Under the pieces are notes generated by a model. It was not told where the DNA came from. It did no database searches and worked only from the letters and a program-made list of their open reading frames with translations. 64,000 bases of DNA from UBA2357 sp041916775 (GTDB lineage Bacteria; Pseudomonadota; Gammaproteobacteria; Burkholderiales; Rhodocyclaceae). The position numbers were made by a program, and so were the translations under genes. The first letter of the stretch is position 1. The number at the start of each line of letters is the position of its first letter. Positions 43,460-50,901 of the stretch are shown here, one piece after another. The DNA is taken from contig JAYRYZ010000012.1 of assembly GCA_041916775.1 (NCBI GenBank), positions 1 through 64,000 of the forward strand. Reading direction: 5' to 3'.

Positions 43460-43475
43460 AGCAAAGGCGGTGCCA
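43460..43475 (-). promoter_or_regulatory. Sigma-54 promoter of nifV operon
   Basis: On the minus strand the element is TGGCACCGCCTTTGCT, with a full TGGCAC -24 block, TTTGCT -12 block and ten-base GG-GC spacing. Confidence 0.87.
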
Positions 43476-43535
43476 GTTATTAGGTTGATGAATAATAAAG
43501 ATTTTTTAGAGGGTTGCGAGAGGTCGGAGGCCACT

Positions 43536-43551
43536 TGTCGTGAACCCTACA
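43536..43551. promoter_or_regulatory. NifA upstream activator site of nifV operon
   Basis: TGT-CGTGAACCCT-ACA; on the minus strand the interior reads AGGGTTCACG with the consensus central T. It lies about 61 bp upstream of the sigma-54 element. Confidence 0.8.
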
Positions 43552-43569
43552 CACCGTATGGACGGTGTG
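43550..43569. terminator. Hairpin downstream of the pirin gene, touching the NifA site
   Basis: CACACCGT (43550-43557) and ACGGTGTG (43562-43569) form a perfect 8-bp stem with a 4-base loop. It lies between the pirin stop (43600) and the nifV promoter and overlaps the last two bases of the NifA site. There is no clear T-run, so termination is uncertain. Confidence 0.45.
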
Positions 43570-43599
43570 CGGGGTTCCGACCCGGCGCGGCTCGCAAGC

Positions 43600-44484
43600 C
43601 TAGAGCGATTGCACGCTGGCCGCCTCGAACTTGCCGTCGCGGTAGTCCCGCAACGTCTGTTCGATCTGGGCACTGCTGTTCATCACGAACGGACCATACT
43701 GCGCGATCGGCTCGTTGAGTGGTCGGCCGGCGATGAGCAGCACGCGCGTGTCCTCCGCCGCTTCCAGCGCGACCGCAGCTGCGCCGTCGTTGGCAAGGAT
43801 CGCCATGTGGCGGTCGGGCACCTGTGTGCCGGCAAGCGTCGCTGCGCCACGATAGACGAATACGAAGGCGTTGTGCCCGGGCGGCACCGCCTGCACGAAG
43901 CGGCTGCCTGCGGGCAGGTGCACATCGAGATAGAGCGGCTCGGTGTGTGGCCGTTGCACGGCGCCTGCGACCTCACCGCTTTCGCCTGCGATCACGCGCA
44001 CCCGCACGCCATCCTGCGTCGTGTACTCGGGAATCGTCTCCGTGGGGATGTCGCGGTAGCTCGGCGCGATCATCTTGTCCTTGGACGGGAGGTTCAGCCA
44101 TAGCTGGAAGCCTTCCATCAACCCCTCTTCCTGTTCCGGCAACTCCGAATGGATCAGCCCGCTGCCAGCCACCATCCATTGCACGCAACCCGGCCCGAGC
44201 AGGCCGGCGTTACCTGCGCTGTCGTGATGGCGCATGCGGCCGGCAAGCATGTAGGTCACCGTCTCGAAGCCGCGGTGCGGATGATCCGGGAAGCCACCCA
44301 TGTAGTCGTCCGGGTTCTCGTTGCGGAAGGCGTCGAGCATCAGGAACGGGTCGAGGCGGCGTTGCAGGTCGTGAGTCAGCACACGCGTGAGGCGCACACC
44401 CGCGCCGTCCGAGGTCGCCACGCCGCGCACCAGGCGCTCGACGCTGCGGAAGGGGCTGGCGGTTCGGTTGATGGAAGCGTTCAT
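43600..44484 (-). CDS. Pirin-family cupin protein
   Basis: A 294-aa bicupin. The N-terminal metal-binding motif FPDHPHRGFETVTYML and the HHDSAGN / LQWMVAGSGLIHSE-type segments are characteristic of pirin (quercetinase-like) proteins. Many bacterial pirins are quercetin dioxygenases or redox regulators. GGAG lies about ten bases before the ATG. It is probably unrelated to nif function. Confidence 0.9.
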   Translation of the reverse strand: MNASINRTASPFRSVERLVRGVATSDGAGVRLTRVLTHDLQRRLDPFLMLDAFRNENPDDYMGGFPDHPHRGFETVTYMLAGRMRHHDSAGNAGLLGPGCVQWMVAGSGLIHSELPEQEEGLMEGFQLWLNLPSKDKMIAPSYRDIPTETIPEYTTQDGVRVRVIAGESGEVAGAVQRPHTEPLYLDVHLPAGSRFVQAVPPGHNAFVFVYRGAATLAGTQVPDRHMAILANDGAAAVALEAAEDTRVLLIAGRPLNEPIAQYGPFVMNSSAQIEQTLRDYRDGKFEAASVQSL

Positions 44485-44550
44485 GGTGGTCTTCTCCCGG
44501 TGGGATGCGTGGCAGCCGATTGGCTGCCACGCGGGTGTCGTGACTGTCGA

Positions 44551-45153
44551 TCAGGCTACAACAACTTCTGCGATGCGTGCCTCGGCCTCGGCGAAGGCCC
44601 TCTCGGCCGATTCCGCGCCCATCGCAAGACCTTCGGCGAAGATGAACTCGACGTCGGTCATGCCGAGGAAGGCGAGCACGCTCTTCAGGTAAGGCGTCTG
44701 CGAGTCGGCCGGGGTATCGCGGTAGAGGCCACCGCGTGCCAACGCGACATACACCTTCTTGCCCTTCACCAGGCCTTCCGGGCCGTTCTCGGTGTAGCGG
44801 AAGGTGACGCCGGCGCGGGCGATCGCGTCGATCCAGGTCTTGAGCTGAACCGGGACGCCGAAGTTGTACATGGGGACGCCAAGCACGATCACATCCACCG
44901 ACTGCAATTGCGCGATCAGTGCGTCGTCGAGCGCGACCCGGGCGGCTTGCGCCGGCGTGCGCTGCTCGGCCGGGGTGAACAGTGCGCCGAGTGCGGCCTC
45001 ATCCAACACAGGGTGCGGGTCGGCGGCGAGGTCACGGATGACCACGCGGCTGGCCGGGTTCTGTGCAAGCAGGCGGGCCGTGACGGCGTCGGCGAGGCGG
45101 GTCGAGTTGGCGCCGGCAGAGCGGGCGCTGGCGTTGATCTGCAGGATGTTCAT
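44551..45153 (-). CDS. azoR: FMN-dependent NADH-azoreductase
   Basis: A 200-aa flavodoxin-fold quinone/azo reductase of the AzoR family. MNILQINASARSAGANS binds FMN phosphate, and VPMYNFGVPVQLKTWIDAIARAGVTFRY is the family core. It is divergent from a LysR regulator, a common arrangement for stress-induced quinone reductases. The start at 45153 fits the N-terminal FMN loop; the longer frame would run through the promoter. Confidence 0.92.
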   Translation of the reverse strand: MNILQINASARSAGANSTRLADAVTARLLAQNPASRVVIRDLAADPHPVLDEAALGALFTPAEQRTPAQAARVALDDALIAQLQSVDVIVLGVPMYNFGVPVQLKTWIDAIARAGVTFRYTENGPEGLVKGKKVYVALARGGLYRDTPADSQTPYLKSVLAFLGMTDVEFIFAEGLAMGAESAERAFAEAEARIAEVVVA

Positions 45154-45256
45154 GGTGGGTTCTCCGTGGTGTCTGGGGGTGAGGTCGGCAACTGCCGAAA
45201 CCATGAGTTGCATTCTATTGGTGAATGATTCGATGCATAAGTGGCTGAAATAGGTA

Positions 45257-45282
45257 TTATTGTTCCAATTTTGAAACAATAA
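45257..45282. promoter_or_regulatory. LysR-type operator between azoR and its regulator
   Basis: TTATTGTTCCA (45257-45267) and TGAAACAATAA (45272-45282) are 11-bp arms with one mismatch and a 4-base spacer. They contain the T-N11-A type core expected for LysR proteins. Confidence 0.65.
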
Positions 45283-45301
45283 CCCGCTTGGAGGGCCGAC
45301 A

Positions 45302-46207
45302 ATGAGCCTGGACGCCAATGACCTCATCCTTTTTGCCCGCGTCATCGATGCAGGTAGCTTTTCACAGGCGGCCGAGCGGGTCGGCTTGCCGAAGTCCACC
45401 CTGTCACGCCGCATCACCGCGCTGGAATCCACGCTGGGTGAGCGCCTGCTGACGCGCAGCACGCGCCGCCTGGCGATCACCGAGTTCGGCGAGCGCATCC
45501 TCGACCACGCCAGGCGTCTCATCGATGAGACGGAGGCCGCTGCCGCGATCGCGCAGCACCGCCAGGCAACGCCGCGCGGCGTGCTGCGGGTGTCGATGCC
45601 GCCCGACTTCCGCGAGCTCGACCTCGCGCCGCTGCTGCTGGAGTTCTCGGCGCGCTATCCCGAGGTGCGGCTCGAACTGGATCTGTCGCCGCGCAGGGTG
45701 GATCTGCTTGCCGAGCGCTTCGACCTTGCGATACGTGCGGCGAGCCGCCTGCCGGACGATGCGACGCTGGTCGCGCGCAAGTTGTGCGACATGCCCAACG
45801 GACTCTACGCCAGCCCCGCCTACCTCCGTCGCTACGGGGTGCCGGAGCATCCGCAGGCGCTGCTCGGGCATGTGGGTTTGCGTCTCATCGCCGGCAATGG
45901 TGAGCCGGTGCCGTGGCGCCTGTCGCGTGGCGGCGAGCACTGGGAAGGGCTGCCGGACGGCCCGCTGGCGGCGAACTCGCCGAGCCTGCAGCGCGAGCTT
46001 GCAGTACACGGCATGGGCATCACCGCGCTGGACGACCGCTTCGCCGCGGTCATGGTGGGCCAGGGCCTGTTGCAGCGCGTCTTGCCGGAGTGGTGTCTGC
46101 CTACGGTGACGATGTGGTGCGTCACGCCAGGCCGCAACTTGCTGCCTGCGCGGACGCTTGCTTTCATCGACTTGCTGAAGTCTGCGCTGGCTGTAGGCAA
46201 ACGCTGA
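45302..46207 (+). CDS. LysR-type transcriptional regulator
   Basis: A 301-aa regulator with an N-terminal winged HTH (FARVIDAGSFSQAAERVGLPKSTLSRRITALESTLG) and a C-terminal substrate-binding domain. It probably controls the divergent azoR. GGAGG precedes the ATG. Confidence 0.92.
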   Translation: MSLDANDLILFARVIDAGSFSQAAERVGLPKSTLSRRITALESTLGERLLTRSTRRLAITEFGERILDHARRLIDETEAAAAIAQHRQATPRGVLRVSMPPDFRELDLAPLLLEFSARYPEVRLELDLSPRRVDLLAERFDLAIRAASRLPDDATLVARKLCDMPNGLYASPAYLRRYGVPEHPQALLGHVGLRLIAGNGEPVPWRLSRGGEHWEGLPDGPLAANSPSLQRELAVHGMGITALDDRFAAVMVGQGLLQRVLPEWCLPTVTMWCVTPGRNLLPARTLAFIDLLKSALAVGKR

Positions 46208-46562
46208 TTCGCAATCTGTTTCCTTGATCAAGTTGAAATGTATCCATATTCGTCCAAATCGAGAATACTGTCGAATTAGATGAATGTTCAAAAATGATGT
46301 GTCGGAGTATTTGACACATGCATGCTATTTAACGTATGCAAGATACTGTAAATTCATTTGGTATTTTCCTATTTCATTTCTTGTTACTTTTTTCAATATA
46401 AAACATACGCTTGGCTTGTTATTAGAAATTTACGTTCGGGTTTCTTCAAATTCATTTTATTGGCATGAACGCTGCTATTGATGTGGTGGCTGAATTCAAT
46501 GCGGCCAAGGTCGTCCGGTAATGGATCCGGATGAATCACAAGAGTGAATAAGGAGAAATGAA
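46208..46562. other. AT-rich non-coding stretch upstream of a PEP-CTERM gene
   Basis: These 355 bases are strikingly AT-rich against the GC-rich surroundings, mainly 46210-46480, with A/T runs such as TACTTTTTTCAATATAAAAC. A 7-bp perfect inverted repeat is present (46297-46319). No convincing gene is seen. It may be a strong or silenced promoter region, or recently acquired DNA. Confidence 0.7.
46297..46319. repeat. Inverted repeat in the AT-rich stretch
   Basis: ATGTGTC (46297-46303) and GACACAT (46313-46319) are perfect arms with a 9-base spacer. Candidate operator or small hairpin. Confidence 0.4.
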
Positions 46563-47477
46563 ATGACTATTGCTCACCCCAGGATGCGCGCAATCGTGTT
46601 GGCCGGCCTGGCCGGTTCGTCGCTGGTCTTGGCGACACAGGCCTCGGCGGCCCTCGTCACCGACTGGAGTTATGTAACGAGCTCGGTCTTTGTTCCCGAG
46701 GCGGTCACATTCAACGCGGGGACTGGCGTCACGAGCGTTTCGGCGACCGAGATCTCCTGGGGATTCGAGACTGGTGACTTCACCAGCCCGACCGGGTTGC
46801 CATGGGAGAACCGCAGTGCGCTCACCATCGGTACGGGTACGGTAGGTGACGAACGCCTGGGTGGTGGAGTGGTGACGGGCACCATGGCGACGGACCTGGA
46901 TGGCGGGCTCCCGCTGAACCCGGGCGAGATCGGGCCCGGCATGAGTGTTTCGCACTGGAACAACCCCATCCTCAGCGCATTCTCCATGCTCAACACCGGG
47001 CAGGTGCTGAGCACGCTCACGCTGACGCCGCTGTCGCCCGCCGGGGCCGATTACGCCCCACCACCACTGACCATCGATTTCCGCTTCCTGGAAACCCCCA
47101 ACGATGCACAACCGTGCGCGGGCGGAACGGCCAACCCGTGCGGGGATCTGTTCGGGATCTTCGGCTTCGGCAACTTCAACCACGTATTCAACTACGCAGG
47201 CATCGATTACTTCCTGAGCACGTACGTACTCGGGCCTTCGGGGCAGGCGAGCCCGGTGGGCACGCTGCTCGACGAGGAGTGCACCGCGCTCGGCTTCAGC
47301 ATCGGTTGCCAGGGCTTCCGTACTTCGGAGAACGCCGTGACGACCGCCCAGTTCGCGTTCTCGATCGGCGCGGAGCCTTTCGCCTCGGAGGTGCCCGAAC
47401 CGGGCTCGATCGCATTGCTCGGGATCGGCTTGCTCGGCCTCGGGGCGGTGTCGGCACGTCGCATCCGCAAGGCCTGA
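46563..47477 (+). CDS. PEP-CTERM sorting-domain protein (THxN-like)
   Basis: A 304-aa exported protein with a signal peptide (residues 1-30, ASA-A cleavage). The beta-rich body contains SVSHWNNPILS, which resembles the THxN family of PEP-CTERM proteins. The exosortase-type tail is VPEPGSIALLGIGLLGLGAVSARRIRKA-like (VPEP, hydrophobic helix, basic end). PEP-CTERM proteins are exported and processed by exosortase in exopolysaccharide-producing bacteria. AAGGAG lies eight bases before the ATG. No exosortase is in the window. Confidence 0.9.
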   Translation: MTIAHPRMRAIVLAGLAGSSLVLATQASAALVTDWSYVTSSVFVPEAVTFNAGTGVTSVSATEISWGFETGDFTSPTGLPWENRSALTIGTGTVGDERLGGGVVTGTMATDLDGGLPLNPGEIGPGMSVSHWNNPILSAFSMLNTGQVLSTLTLTPLSPAGADYAPPPLTIDFRFLETPNDAQPCAGGTANPCGDLFGIFGFGNFNHVFNYAGIDYFLSTYVLGPSGQASPVGTLLDEECTALGFSIGCQGFRTSENAVTTAQFAFSIGAEPFASEVPEPGSIALLGIGLLGLGAVSARRIRKA

Positions 47478-47541
47478 CCGTCACTGTCGTGATGAAGTTC
47501 GCGATGTTCCAGTCTCCTCAGTGGCCGGGAACATCGCGCAT

Positions 47542-48510
47542 TCACGCGGAGTAGGGGCGGTGCAACCAACTGCGCACCACGTCGATATCGCGCTGCGGCA
47601 GGTAGGCGTACCCGCCCAGCGCGTCCTCGACGACGGTCTGTGCGACCCAGTGCGGCACGGCGCGCGTCGTCAGCATGTGGAAATACCAGGCCATCGGATG
47701 GCCGACCTCGCGGTCGAAGTGGTGCAGGGCTTCCTGCAGCTTGAGTCCCATACAATCCGTGGCGGCAGCGAATTCCGGCGGTTCGCCCGGTAGCGTGGCG
47801 ATGGGTTGAGCTCGGAACACCGGTTGGTGGTAGCGGTCGAGGTGCTCTCGGGTAGCAAGCACCCAGTGGTTGTAGAACGCGGAGGCGGACCCGGCGCTGC
47901 TCTTATCCCAGTCGGCGAGCATGCGGTGAATGCCCGCAGGCTCGGGTTTGCGGTCCAGCATGCGCTTCAGGAAGGCGCCGACGTGCTGGATGCGGCGGAA
48001 ACCGTAGAAGGGCAGGCCGAGCGGGTGTACCGCCTCGCAACCGCCGCGCGGATCAACCAGTTCCTCGAGCGAGCTCGGGTCGTTGGCGAACAGGCGATGT
48101 GCGCGGACCTCCTGTAGTTCCTCAATCTCGAGTTGCAGGAAGGCGTCGGCGTCGTCGCCGGCAGAGGTGGTGAGGTAGTGCGTGTTGCCCACCAGGCGGG
48201 TGGCCCAGAGCACCTGGTCGGCGTGGTCGTCGATGAGGAGTCCGATGTCGCCATCGCGCGCGTCGAGTTCCTGTTCGACCCAGCGCTCGAGGTTGTCACT
48301 GACATGACGGCCCTCGCCGTCGAAAACGCCGCCCAGGCGGTACCAGCCTCCGCGCACGAGCGCATGGCGGAACTTCCAGTCCGGCAGGGCGTTACCGAGC
48401 GCTTTCACGAGCGTGGCGGGCCCGCCCGAGACTGGCGTGGTCGCGCAGACTTCTATGATCGCGGATGCGAGCGACTTGCAGTATTCAGGCCAGGCGAGGG
48501 TGTTCGTCAT
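47542..48510 (-). CDS. Conserved protein of unknown function, end of nifHDK operon
   Basis: A 322-aa soluble protein with no membrane segments or Cys clusters. It has many aromatic and His residues, for example GLPFYGFRRIQHVGAFLKRML and EVGHPMAWYFHMLTTRAVP. It follows the LRV Fe-S protein by 16 bases and is the last gene of the nifH-led series. The start at 48510 has AAGGATG-like sequence upstream. I do not recognise a family; a nitrogenase-linked role is inferred only from position. Confidence 0.7.
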   Translation of the reverse strand: MTNTLAWPEYCKSLASAIIEVCATTPVSGGPATLVKALGNALPDWKFRHALVRGGWYRLGGVFDGEGRHVSDNLERWVEQELDARDGDIGLLIDDHADQVLWATRLVGNTHYLTTSAGDDADAFLQLEIEELQEVRAHRLFANDPSSLEELVDPRGGCEAVHPLGLPFYGFRRIQHVGAFLKRMLDRKPEPAGIHRMLADWDKSSAGSASAFYNHWVLATREHLDRYHQPVFRAQPIATLPGEPPEFAAATDCMGLKLQEALHHFDREVGHPMAWYFHMLTTRAVPHWVAQTVVEDALGGYAYLPQRDIDVVRSWLHRPYSA

Positions 48511-48526
48511 GATGCATCCTTGTGGC

Positions 48527-49285
48527 TCATGCGGGGTCCGGGCTGGCGAGGCGCGCCTGCACGGCTTCACGGACTTCGGCTTCAGGGTCCTGCAGCAGCG
48601 GTGCGAGGCTCTCGCGCGGCGCGCTGCACACCGCGGCGAGGCGTACCCACCACTCGTCGTCGCGCAGGAAGGTCTCGGCCAGTGCCGGCAGCGCGCGTTC
48701 GGCGACGATGGCACGCACTTCCGGCTCGGCGTCGCCCGCGAGCAGGTGCAGTGCGAAGGCCGGCAGGCGGGCGGCGACCACCTTGCGGACTTCGCGCTCG
48801 GAGTCGTGCGCCAGCCGCGAGAGCAGGTTGTGCGGCAGGCGACGGGCGACGGTGGCGCGGATCAGGTAGTCGGGATCGTCGATCAGGCGGTGCAGCCGTT
48901 CCACCGGCACGCGGCTCGCCACCGAGAGGCGCACGTCGCGATCGGGGTCGCCGATCATCGTCACGAGCTGTTCCACCGGCAAGCGCGACGCCACCACACG
49001 GCGCACGACCTCGTCCGGGTCGGACTTGAGTGGCAGGATGCGATCCAGCGGCGCGTGGCGGGCCGCGATCGCGCGACGCTCCCAGAACAAGTCGGCAAGG
49101 AAGTGCACCGCCTCCGCGCTGTTCTGGCGCAGGAAGCGGTCGATCTGCCGGCCGCTGTGGGCGCGGATGCAGGCGTCGCCGGGTGTACACCGCCCCTGGT
49201 TGAGGTAGTCGGGAAAGTACGCGCAGCCGGCGCAGATGCCCAGCCGGCCGGTGTCGGGGCGAAGGGGGCGTGGTTCAGTCCTCAT
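48527..49285 (-). CDS. LRV protein with N-terminal 4Fe-4S domain
   Basis: A 252-aa protein. The N-terminal Fe-S domain has four Cys (18, 21, 33, 39: CAGC then GRCTPGDAC). About eight leucine-rich-variant repeats of about 24 residues follow, with a V-R-x-x-V-A-x-R-L-P-type core (for example RRVVASRLPVEQL, IRATVARRLPHNL, VRKVVAARLPAFAL). It matches the Azotobacter vinelandii LRV protein, an Fe-S protein found in a nif region and structurally solved, but of unknown function. It overlaps the upstream orf by 11 bases. Confidence 0.88.
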   Translation of the reverse strand: MRTEPRPLRPDTGRLGICAGCAYFPDYLNQGRCTPGDACIRAHSGRQIDRFLRQNSAEAVHFLADLFWERRAIAARHAPLDRILPLKSDPDEVVRRVVASRLPVEQLVTMIGDPDRDVRLSVASRVPVERLHRLIDDPDYLIRATVARRLPHNLLSRLAHDSEREVRKVVAARLPAFALHLLAGDAEPEVRAIVAERALPALAETFLRDDEWWVRLAAVCSAPRESLAPLLQDPEAEVREAVQARLASPDPA

Positions 49286-49538
49286 CGCCTTTTTCGGCGA
49301 CCAGAATGCCGGTTGCGGCTGCGGGGTCGTTGGTCAACGCAAGGCAATGCCCGTTGGCGCCGTGGATCAGGTACAGCGCGTGACGCTCCAGTTCCAGTGC
49401 GGGCTTGAAGCGCGGCGAAACATCGTCCTCGCTGCACTCGGTGAAGTGCAGTCCGGGGAAGCGCGCGCGCAGTGCGGTGGCGCTGGGGTTCTCGCGCGTG
49501 GCGGTGGCCACCGCGGCAAGTTGTTCGGTGGCGATCAT
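49275..49538 (-). CDS. Small nif-operon protein (87 aa)
   Basis: An 87-aa acidic protein (TECSEDDVSPRFKPALELERHALYLI core). The start overlaps the nifY-like stop (ATGA) and its end overlaps the LRV gene, so all three are coupled. It may belong to a small nif-linked DUF family (possibly DUF6129, from memory). Function unknown. Confidence 0.7.
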   Translation of the reverse strand: MIATEQLAAVATATRENPSATALRARFPGLHFTECSEDDVSPRFKPALELERHALYLIHGANGHCLALTNDPAAATGILVAEKGDED

Positions 49539-50278
49539 GCGGGCTCTCCCGATTCGACATCCGCCTCGACGCTCTCCTCGAAGCGCGCGAGTGATGTTGC
49601 GGGCACGCCCATGATCTGCGCGAGCCATGGCGGCGGGCTGCCCAGACGGCCCTGCAACTCGGCGAGGACTTCGCGCGCGTTGCCTCCCATGGGCTTCTTC
49701 AGCGGATGCACGCCGGCGCGCACCACCTTCGCGGCGGCGGGACCACCGATGGACTGCACATAGACGATCTGGCAATCACCGATGAGTTCGGAGCGCGCGG
49801 CGTTGCGGTCCTCGGCGGCATCGGCCTCGACGGTGGAGCGGATGTCGACGAGCTTGATGCGTTCGGTGCCGACCTGATAGACGAGGAAGCGCTCGCAGGA
49901 GCCGAAGTGCCCGTCGAGGTTCTCGCCACGGTTGGCGGCGACGGCGACGCGCAGCGAGCCGGGCATCTCGCCGTCGCTGTAGGGCTCGACGCCGGGGAAG
50001 GCATCGTTATTGACGCCCGGGCCCCAGAGCAGGCGCACGGCTTCCTTGAGTGCTTCGGCGCTGACGCCGACATGGCAGCCCTGCTCGGCGAAGTCGCCGG
50101 CGATGATGACGCGCAGGTCTTCGACGGTGAGCTTGGCGAGCTTGGCCTCGGTGAGTGGGGCTTCGAGCTTTTCGATCAGCGCGCCGACGAAGGCCTTGAC
50201 GTCCAGGCCGTTGAGCGCGCGGGCCGCGAGCGCGATGCGCAGCGCGGCTTCGCGGGAGGCGATGGGGGAGGGCGACAT
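49535..50278 (-). CDS. NifY/NafY-like FeMo-co-binding protein
   Basis: A 247-aa two-domain protein. The N-terminal about 100 residues are helical (SAM-like in NafY). The C-terminal dinitrogenase iron-molybdenum cofactor domain contains LRVAVAANRGENLDGHFGSCERFLVYQV, with the conserved His-Phe-Gly. NafY/NifY proteins bind FeMo-co and apo-dinitrogenase during cofactor insertion. It follows ferredoxin in the nifHDK operon, the usual place for nifY. Confidence 0.87.
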   Translation of the reverse strand: MSPSPIASREAALRIALAARALNGLDVKAFVGALIEKLEAPLTEAKLAKLTVEDLRVIIAGDFAEQGCHVGVSAEALKEAVRLLWGPGVNNDAFPGVEPYSDGEMPGSLRVAVAANRGENLDGHFGSCERFLVYQVGTERIKLVDIRSTVEADAAEDRNAARSELIGDCQIVYVQSIGGPAAAKVVRAGVHPLKKPMGGNAREVLAELQGRLGSPPPWLAQIMGVPATSLARFEESVEADVESGEPA

Positions 50279-50335
50279 GATGGGCTCCGTAGTCCTGGGG
50301 GGTTGTCCCTGCCGGAGCAGGGACAACGTCTTCGA

Positions 50336-50527
50336 TCAGGCCGGGCTGATGCAGCCCGAGGGACAGGCGTCCACACAGGTGGGTGAATCGGCGTGGCCGT
50401 CACATTCGGTGCATAGCGCGGCGTCGATCTTGTAGAAGATCTTGCCGGAGCTGATCGCCTTGGTCGGGCAGACCGGCTTGCAGTCGCCACAGGCGGTGCA
50501 CATATCGGGGTCGATTTTCATTGCCAT
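50336..50527 (-). CDS. 2[4Fe-4S] ferredoxin (FdxN type)
   Basis: A 63-aa ferredoxin. The first cluster motif is CTACGDCKPVCP (Cys10/13/16/20). The second has Cys39/42/51/55 with an eight-residue insertion (CTECDGHADSPTCVDACP), as in nif-linked FdxN proteins. It probably carries electrons from Rnf to NifH. Confidence 0.93.
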   Translation of the reverse strand: MAMKIDPDMCTACGDCKPVCPTKAISSGKIFYKIDAALCTECDGHADSPTCVDACPSGCISPA

Positions 50528-50590
50528 GATGTTCTCCTTGTCTTCCGCAGCGGCACGGCGAGGCGGGCCGCGCGTTTCGGTTCGACGGTC

Positions 50591-50815
50591 TCAGTCCTCG
50601 GCGGCGCCAAGACGCTTGGCGCGCAGGGAGATGGGCAGGCGGGGCGGCTTGGCGATCGGGTCGATGTAGTACGAACCGCCGTTGTCCAGCTTCAGTTCGC
50701 CACCCCATTTTTCGGCGGTGTCGAACTCGATGGACTCGATGGAGGCTTCCAGGTCGCGTTTGGGGAGGTAAAAGGTCAAGCCCTTTTCGCCCTGACGGAT
50801 CATGATGTTGGCCAC
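50591..50815 (-). CDS. nifT: NifT/FixU protein
   Basis: A 74-aa protein of the NifT/FixU family (MIRQGEKGLTFYLPKRDLEASI; WGGELKLDNGGSYYIDP). It lies 86 bases after nifK. Its role is dispensable or unclear in tested species. Confidence 0.93.
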   Translation of the reverse strand: MANIMIRQGEKGLTFYLPKRDLEASIESIEFDTAEKWGGELKLDNGGSYYIDPIAKPPRLPISLRAKRLGAAED

Positions 50816-50901
50816 TTCTATGCTCCCAGGATGATTTGCAAGTCGCTCGCGTGCCTGTGCCCCGCTGCCTTTTCGGGCGAGCGGGGCACCGGCCGTCCGG
50901 A

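Noticed and set aside
46284..46481. 65-codon frame in the AT-rich stretch.
   Set aside because: Composition follows the AT-rich DNA, there is no ribosome site and no recognisable motif; open frames are expected in such DNA.
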